Shown here one piece after another: positions 61,420 to 64,000 of a stretch of 64,000 bases of DNA (within the stretch, counting starts at the first letter, position 1; each line of letters opens with the position of its first letter). The stretch is taken from NCBI GenBank assembly GCA_019634955.1, contig JAHCAK010000005.1, positions 1-64,000 of the forward strand, given 5' to 3'. Made by a program: the position numbers and the translations under genes. The DNA comes from Burkholderiales bacterium (GTDB lineage: Bacteria > Pseudomonadota > Gammaproteobacteria > Burkholderiales > Usitatibacteraceae). The notes beneath the pieces were generated by a model that saw only the letters and a program-made list of their open reading frames with translations, was not told the origin of the DNA and ran no database searches.

Positions 61420-62703
61420 ATGACGGCCAACCAGATCATGGTCGTGGATGACGAGGTCGGCATCCGCGAGCTGCTCTTCGAGATCCTGCGCGACGAGGGC
61501 TATGGCGTTCGCCTCGCGGAGAACGCCCAGACGGCGCGCACGCTGCGGCGCGAGATGCGGCCGGACCTGGTGCTCCTGGACATCTGGATGCCCGACACCG
61601 ACGGCATCACGCTCCTCAAGGAGTGGGCCGGCGCGGGGCTGCTCACGATGCCCGTGGTGATGATGTCCGGGCACGGGACGATCGACTCGGCGGTCGAGGC
61701 CACGCGCATCGGCGCGTTCGACTTCCTCGAGAAGCCCATAAGCCTGCCGAAGCTTCTCGCGACGGTAGGCAAGGCGCTGGCCGGGGGGCGGTCGTTGCCG
61801 CGCGCCGGCCTCACCATGGCCCAGATGGGCAAGGCACGGATCATCCAGGAGCTGCGCCAGCGGCTCGACCAGGTTGGCCGGTTGCGCACGCCGGTGCTCC
61901 TCGTGGGGGAGCCGGGCTGCGGCTTCGAGGTCGCGGCCCGCCATCTCCACCTTCCCAATACGCCGTGGGTGGCCCCGGACGAGGCCGAGTGGCTGGCGGC
62001 AAACGCCTTCGGGCCCCTGAACGAGGCCAGGGACGGGACCCTGTTCATCGCCGACCTGTGTGCGCTCACGCGCGCCGAGCAAAAGGGCCTCGCGCAGCTC
62101 GTGGCGAAGCTGGAGAAGTTCAACGTCCGGCTGGTGTGCGCCGCCCCGGGGCCGCTCGCCGCGATGGTCGAGGACGGGTCCTTCGACCCGGCGCTCTACC
62201 ACCAGCTTTCCGGGCTCACGATCCGCGTGCCGTCGATCGCCGAGCACGCCGAGGACGTGCCGGACCTCGCCACGAGCCTGCTCACGACGCTCGTCGACGC
62301 GAACGAGGTGCCGCTGCGCGTACTCACCGTAGGCGCGCAGAACGCGCTGCGCAACCTCGACTGGCACGGCAATCTTCCCGTCCTGCAGAACGCGGTGAAG
62401 ACGCTCGCCCTCACGGCGCTGGGGCCGGAGATCGGCGGCGAGGACGTGGCGCGCGTCGCCCGGGAGTTCTCCCTCGCGCCCCGCGACCAGCCTTCGGCCG
62501 AGGTGGGCGTTTCGCTCGACATGCCGCTTCGCGAGGCGCGGGAGCAGTTCGAGCGCCAGTACTTCATGCACCACATCCGCCGCGAGGACGGCAACATGTC
62601 GCGCGTGGCCGAGCGTGTCGGCCTGGAGCGCACGCACCTCTACCGCAAGCTGAAGCAGCTGGGCATCCGCCCCTCCTCGCGGGGAGAGGATCCCGCCGCC
62701 TAG
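61420..62703 (+). CDS. NtrX-like response regulator with degenerate AAA+ domain
   Basis: 427 residues. The receiver (1-125) is intact: VVDDEVGIREL, Asp in LVLLDIWMPDTDG (about 54) and EKPISLP. The middle region aligns with a sigma-54 activator AAA+ domain but lacks its motifs: Walker A reads GEPGCGFEV instead of GESGTGKE, no GAFTGA is present, and Walker B reads DGTLFIADL instead of GGTLFLDEI. The C-terminal Fis-type HTH (MSRVAERVGLERTHLYRKLK) is normal. It probably binds DNA without working as a sigma-54 activator. The frame is continuous. Confidence 0.9.
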   Translation: MTANQIMVVDDEVGIRELLFEILRDEGYGVRLAENAQTARTLRREMRPDLVLLDIWMPDTDGITLLKEWAGAGLLTMPVVMMSGHGTIDSAVEATRIGAFDFLEKPISLPKLLATVGKALAGGRSLPRAGLTMAQMGKARIIQELRQRLDQVGRLRTPVLLVGEPGCGFEVAARHLHLPNTPWVAPDEAEWLAANAFGPLNEARDGTLFIADLCALTRAEQKGLAQLVAKLEKFNVRLVCAAPGPLAAMVEDGSFDPALYHQLSGLTIRVPSIAEHAEDVPDLATSLLTTLVDANEVPLRVLTVGAQNALRNLDWHGNLPVLQNAVKTLALTALGPEIGGEDVARVAREFSLAPRDQPSAEVGVSLDMPLREAREQFERQYFMHHIRREDGNMSRVAERVGLERTHLYRKLKQLGIRPSSRGEDPAA

Positions 62704-63662
62704 GCGCCCGGGCGCGCCTCGATGCGCCCCAGCCGGACGGCCGTGAGCCCGGTCTTCACGTTGTTGGGCACCGGCATCACGAGCACGCAGCCGTCGTAGG
62801 GCGCGCGCACCGTCTCGTCGCCGTCGTAGGCGATCACGTCGCCGGCGCGCGGCACCACTTCCATGCCGGAGAACGCCCGCGCGAAGCGGAAGGCGGGCGT
62901 CTTCGCCACCACCGCCTCGGTCACGCGCACGAGGCGCTGCGGCGGCGGCGGCTCGCGGCCGATCTCGCGTGCGCAGAGTTCGGCGTCGACCATGTCCAGG
63001 TGGCGCAGGAATCGCCACGTCGTCTGCCAGGCCACGTGCTCGGCGGCGCGCTCCCAGTGCTGCCCGCACTCGACCAGCAGGGCGTTCTTCGGGCTGGCGG
63101 GGTCGCCGAAGCCCTTGAAGTCGCGCATGCGCGTGCCGTTCGCGTGGCCCTCGTCGCTCACGATGTCCCGCGGGATCGCCACGTCGAAGGCGAACCCGAT
63201 GCCCTTGGCGAGCGGCCCGCAGATCATGACGGGAGGGCTGGGCTCGAGCATGGAGTGGATGTCCAGCAGGTAGTCGGCGGCCTCGACGAAGGGGCGCAGC
63301 TGCCTTGCTCGCCGCAGTTCGACGCTGTCCCGCGGCCCGTCGAGCGTCTGCTCGTTCCAGACGCGGTTGAAGTCCTCGTCCACGAAGCGCGTCGCGTAGG
63401 GCTGCTTCGGGTCGAACCGCGAGAAGGCCTCGACGTTCGCGAAGGAGAGCGTGAGCGTGCCGCGCGAGGGGCGCACGGCCATCTCCAGCAGTCTCGCCAC
63501 CGTGATCGCGCCGCAAATCTCGTTGCCGTGGGTGATCGCGTTCACCATCACGTGCGGGCCGGGCCGGCCGCTCTCGAAGGTGTGGACGAAGTCCACGCCG
63601 GTGGCGGAACTGCGGTACGCCTCGATGTCGGGCGCGGAGAGTTCGATCGGGATCTGGCTCAT
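62700..63662 (-). CDS. succinylglutamate desuccinylase/aspartoacylase-family protein
   Basis: 320 residues. Zinc carboxypeptidase-like fold with HGNE (about residues 45-48: NAITHGNEICG), the third ligand in LLDIHSML (about 135) and the catalytic Glu likely in LLVECGQHWE. The N-terminal LSAPDIEAYRSSATGVDFVH and the C-terminal beta domain (VVPRAGDVIAYDGDETVRAP) match AstE-like proteins of unknown substrate. No other ast gene is near. Its stop overlaps the convergent NtrX-like gene by 4 bp. Confidence 0.85.
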   Translation of the reverse strand: MSQIPIELSAPDIEAYRSSATGVDFVHTFESGRPGPHVMVNAITHGNEICGAITVARLLEMAVRPSRGTLTLSFANVEAFSRFDPKQPYATRFVDEDFNRVWNEQTLDGPRDSVELRRARQLRPFVEAADYLLDIHSMLEPSPPVMICGPLAKGIGFAFDVAIPRDIVSDEGHANGTRMRDFKGFGDPASPKNALLVECGQHWERAAEHVAWQTTWRFLRHLDMVDAELCAREIGREPPPPQRLVRVTEAVVAKTPAFRFARAFSGMEVVPRAGDVIAYDGDETVRAPYDGCVLVMPVPNNVKTGLTAVRLGRIEARPGA

Positions 63663-63665
63663 GGG

Positions 63666-64000
63666 TCAGTGCTCGTCGTGGGGGCGGTGGGGAGGGTGCC
63701 CGCCGCCGTGGTCATGGTCGTGGCCGTGCCCGTGGTGATGATGGCCACAGTGCGAATGGTCGTGCCCGTGGTCGTGGCCGGCCGCGCAGCGGTGCGAGCC
63801 GCGCTCGGCCGCATAGCCGCAGACCGCCTTCACCAGCCGCTCGATGTCGCGCGCAAGACGGGCGAATCCCGGTGACCTGGCGCCGGTGCGCTCGTCCATG
63901 TACAGCCTGCGGTTGACCTCGACCTGCAGGCTGTGGCGGCCGGCGGCGGGGTCGGAGAACGCGCGCACCAGCTCCACGCCCTTGTAGGGGTCGTTCACCT
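63666..64000 (-). CDS. N-formylglutamate amidohydrolase-like protein, C-terminal part, with His-rich tail
   Basis: Partial: the frame runs off the window end. The visible 110 residues begin NDPYKGVELVRAFSDP, then RHSLQVEVNRRLYMDERTG, the conserved C-terminal region of HutG-type zinc amidohydrolases, and a helix FARLARDIERLVKAVCGYAA. The last 45 residues are a run of His, Asp and Gly (for example HDHGHDHSHCGHHHHGHG), which is not usual for the family and looks like a metal-binding tail. It lies four bases upstream of the desuccinylase-like gene on the same strand, so the pair may act on related N-acyl amino acids. Confidence 0.75.
   Translation of the reverse strand, partial: VNDPYKGVELVRAFSDPAAGRHSLQVEVNRRLYMDERTGARSPGFARLARDIERLVKAVCGYAAERGSHRCAAGHDHGHDHSHCGHHHHGHGHDHDHGGGHPPHRPHDEH

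Noticed and set aside
61420-62703. A frameshift explaining the missing AAA+ motifs in the NtrX-like gene
   Set aside because: The frame is continuous, and the sequence aligns along its whole length with the expected domain order, so the motifs were replaced, not shifted out.

Overview
The window looks like the replication-origin neighbourhood of a high-GC betaproteobacterial chromosome. The evidence is the block rpmH-rnpA-yidD-yidC-mnmE / mnmG-rsmG-parA-parB / atpIBEFHAGDC on the minus strand, facing dnaA-dnaN-gyrB on the plus strand, with a def-fmt-rsmB cluster and an NtrY/NtrX-like pair further on. A class I PHA synthase and a BKACE enzyme fit the same group. No rRNA, tRNA, CRISPR array, prophage or intact insertion sequence was seen. 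A finer placement (for example near Nitrosomonadales or Usitatibacter-like lineages) is only a guess.

Region 1 (1-7.0 kb) is an accessory-looking strip. It holds a PcfJ-domain protein with a small partner, a uracil-DNA glycosylase-family protein, a WYL regulator, a complete VapBC pair with a palindromic operator, a DUF932-like protein, an ADP-ribosylglycohydrolase and the tail of a second, broken VapC. Three short GGCTCA/TGAGCC hairpins lie between these genes. Region 2 (7.0-16 kb) holds a TPR-GGDEF protein, an Hsp33 lacking two of the usual four zinc cysteines, a MESH1-like (p)ppGpp hydrolase divergent from phaC, a class III-type sirtuin bracketed by two near-identical 51-bp hairpins, an MscS channel, a His-rich exported protein behind an FNR-like palindrome, and a thioesterase-BKACE pair. 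Region 3 (16-22.6 kb) has exported proteins divergent from an OmpR/EnvZ-type pair, a CMD-LLM pair, an exported HEAT-repeat protein and a dual-CDGSH protein.

Region 4 (22.6-28.2 kb) is amino-sugar supply: glmS and glmU on the minus strand, with a CHASE2 protein and a Crp/Fnr regulator between them. Both glm genes have a Rho-independent terminator placed between any upstream promoter and the start codon, which suggests attenuated leaders or small RNAs. Region 5 (28.2-44.7 kb) is the ATP synthase operon, parAB with nearby parS sites, and the tRNA-modification, membrane-insertion and RNase P genes. Region 6 (44.7-50 kb) is dnaA, dnaN and gyrB with DnaA-box-like sites. Region 7 (50-64 kb) has topA, dprA, a LysM protein, def-fmt-htpX-rsmB, a DUF4390 protein in an operon with an NtrY-like kinase and an NtrX-like regulator with a degenerate AAA+ domain, and two amidohydrolase-type genes, the last cut by the window edge and carrying a His-rich tail.

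A theme across the window is several families of short palindromic repeats. Most are intergenic, but one family lies in frame inside two coding regions.
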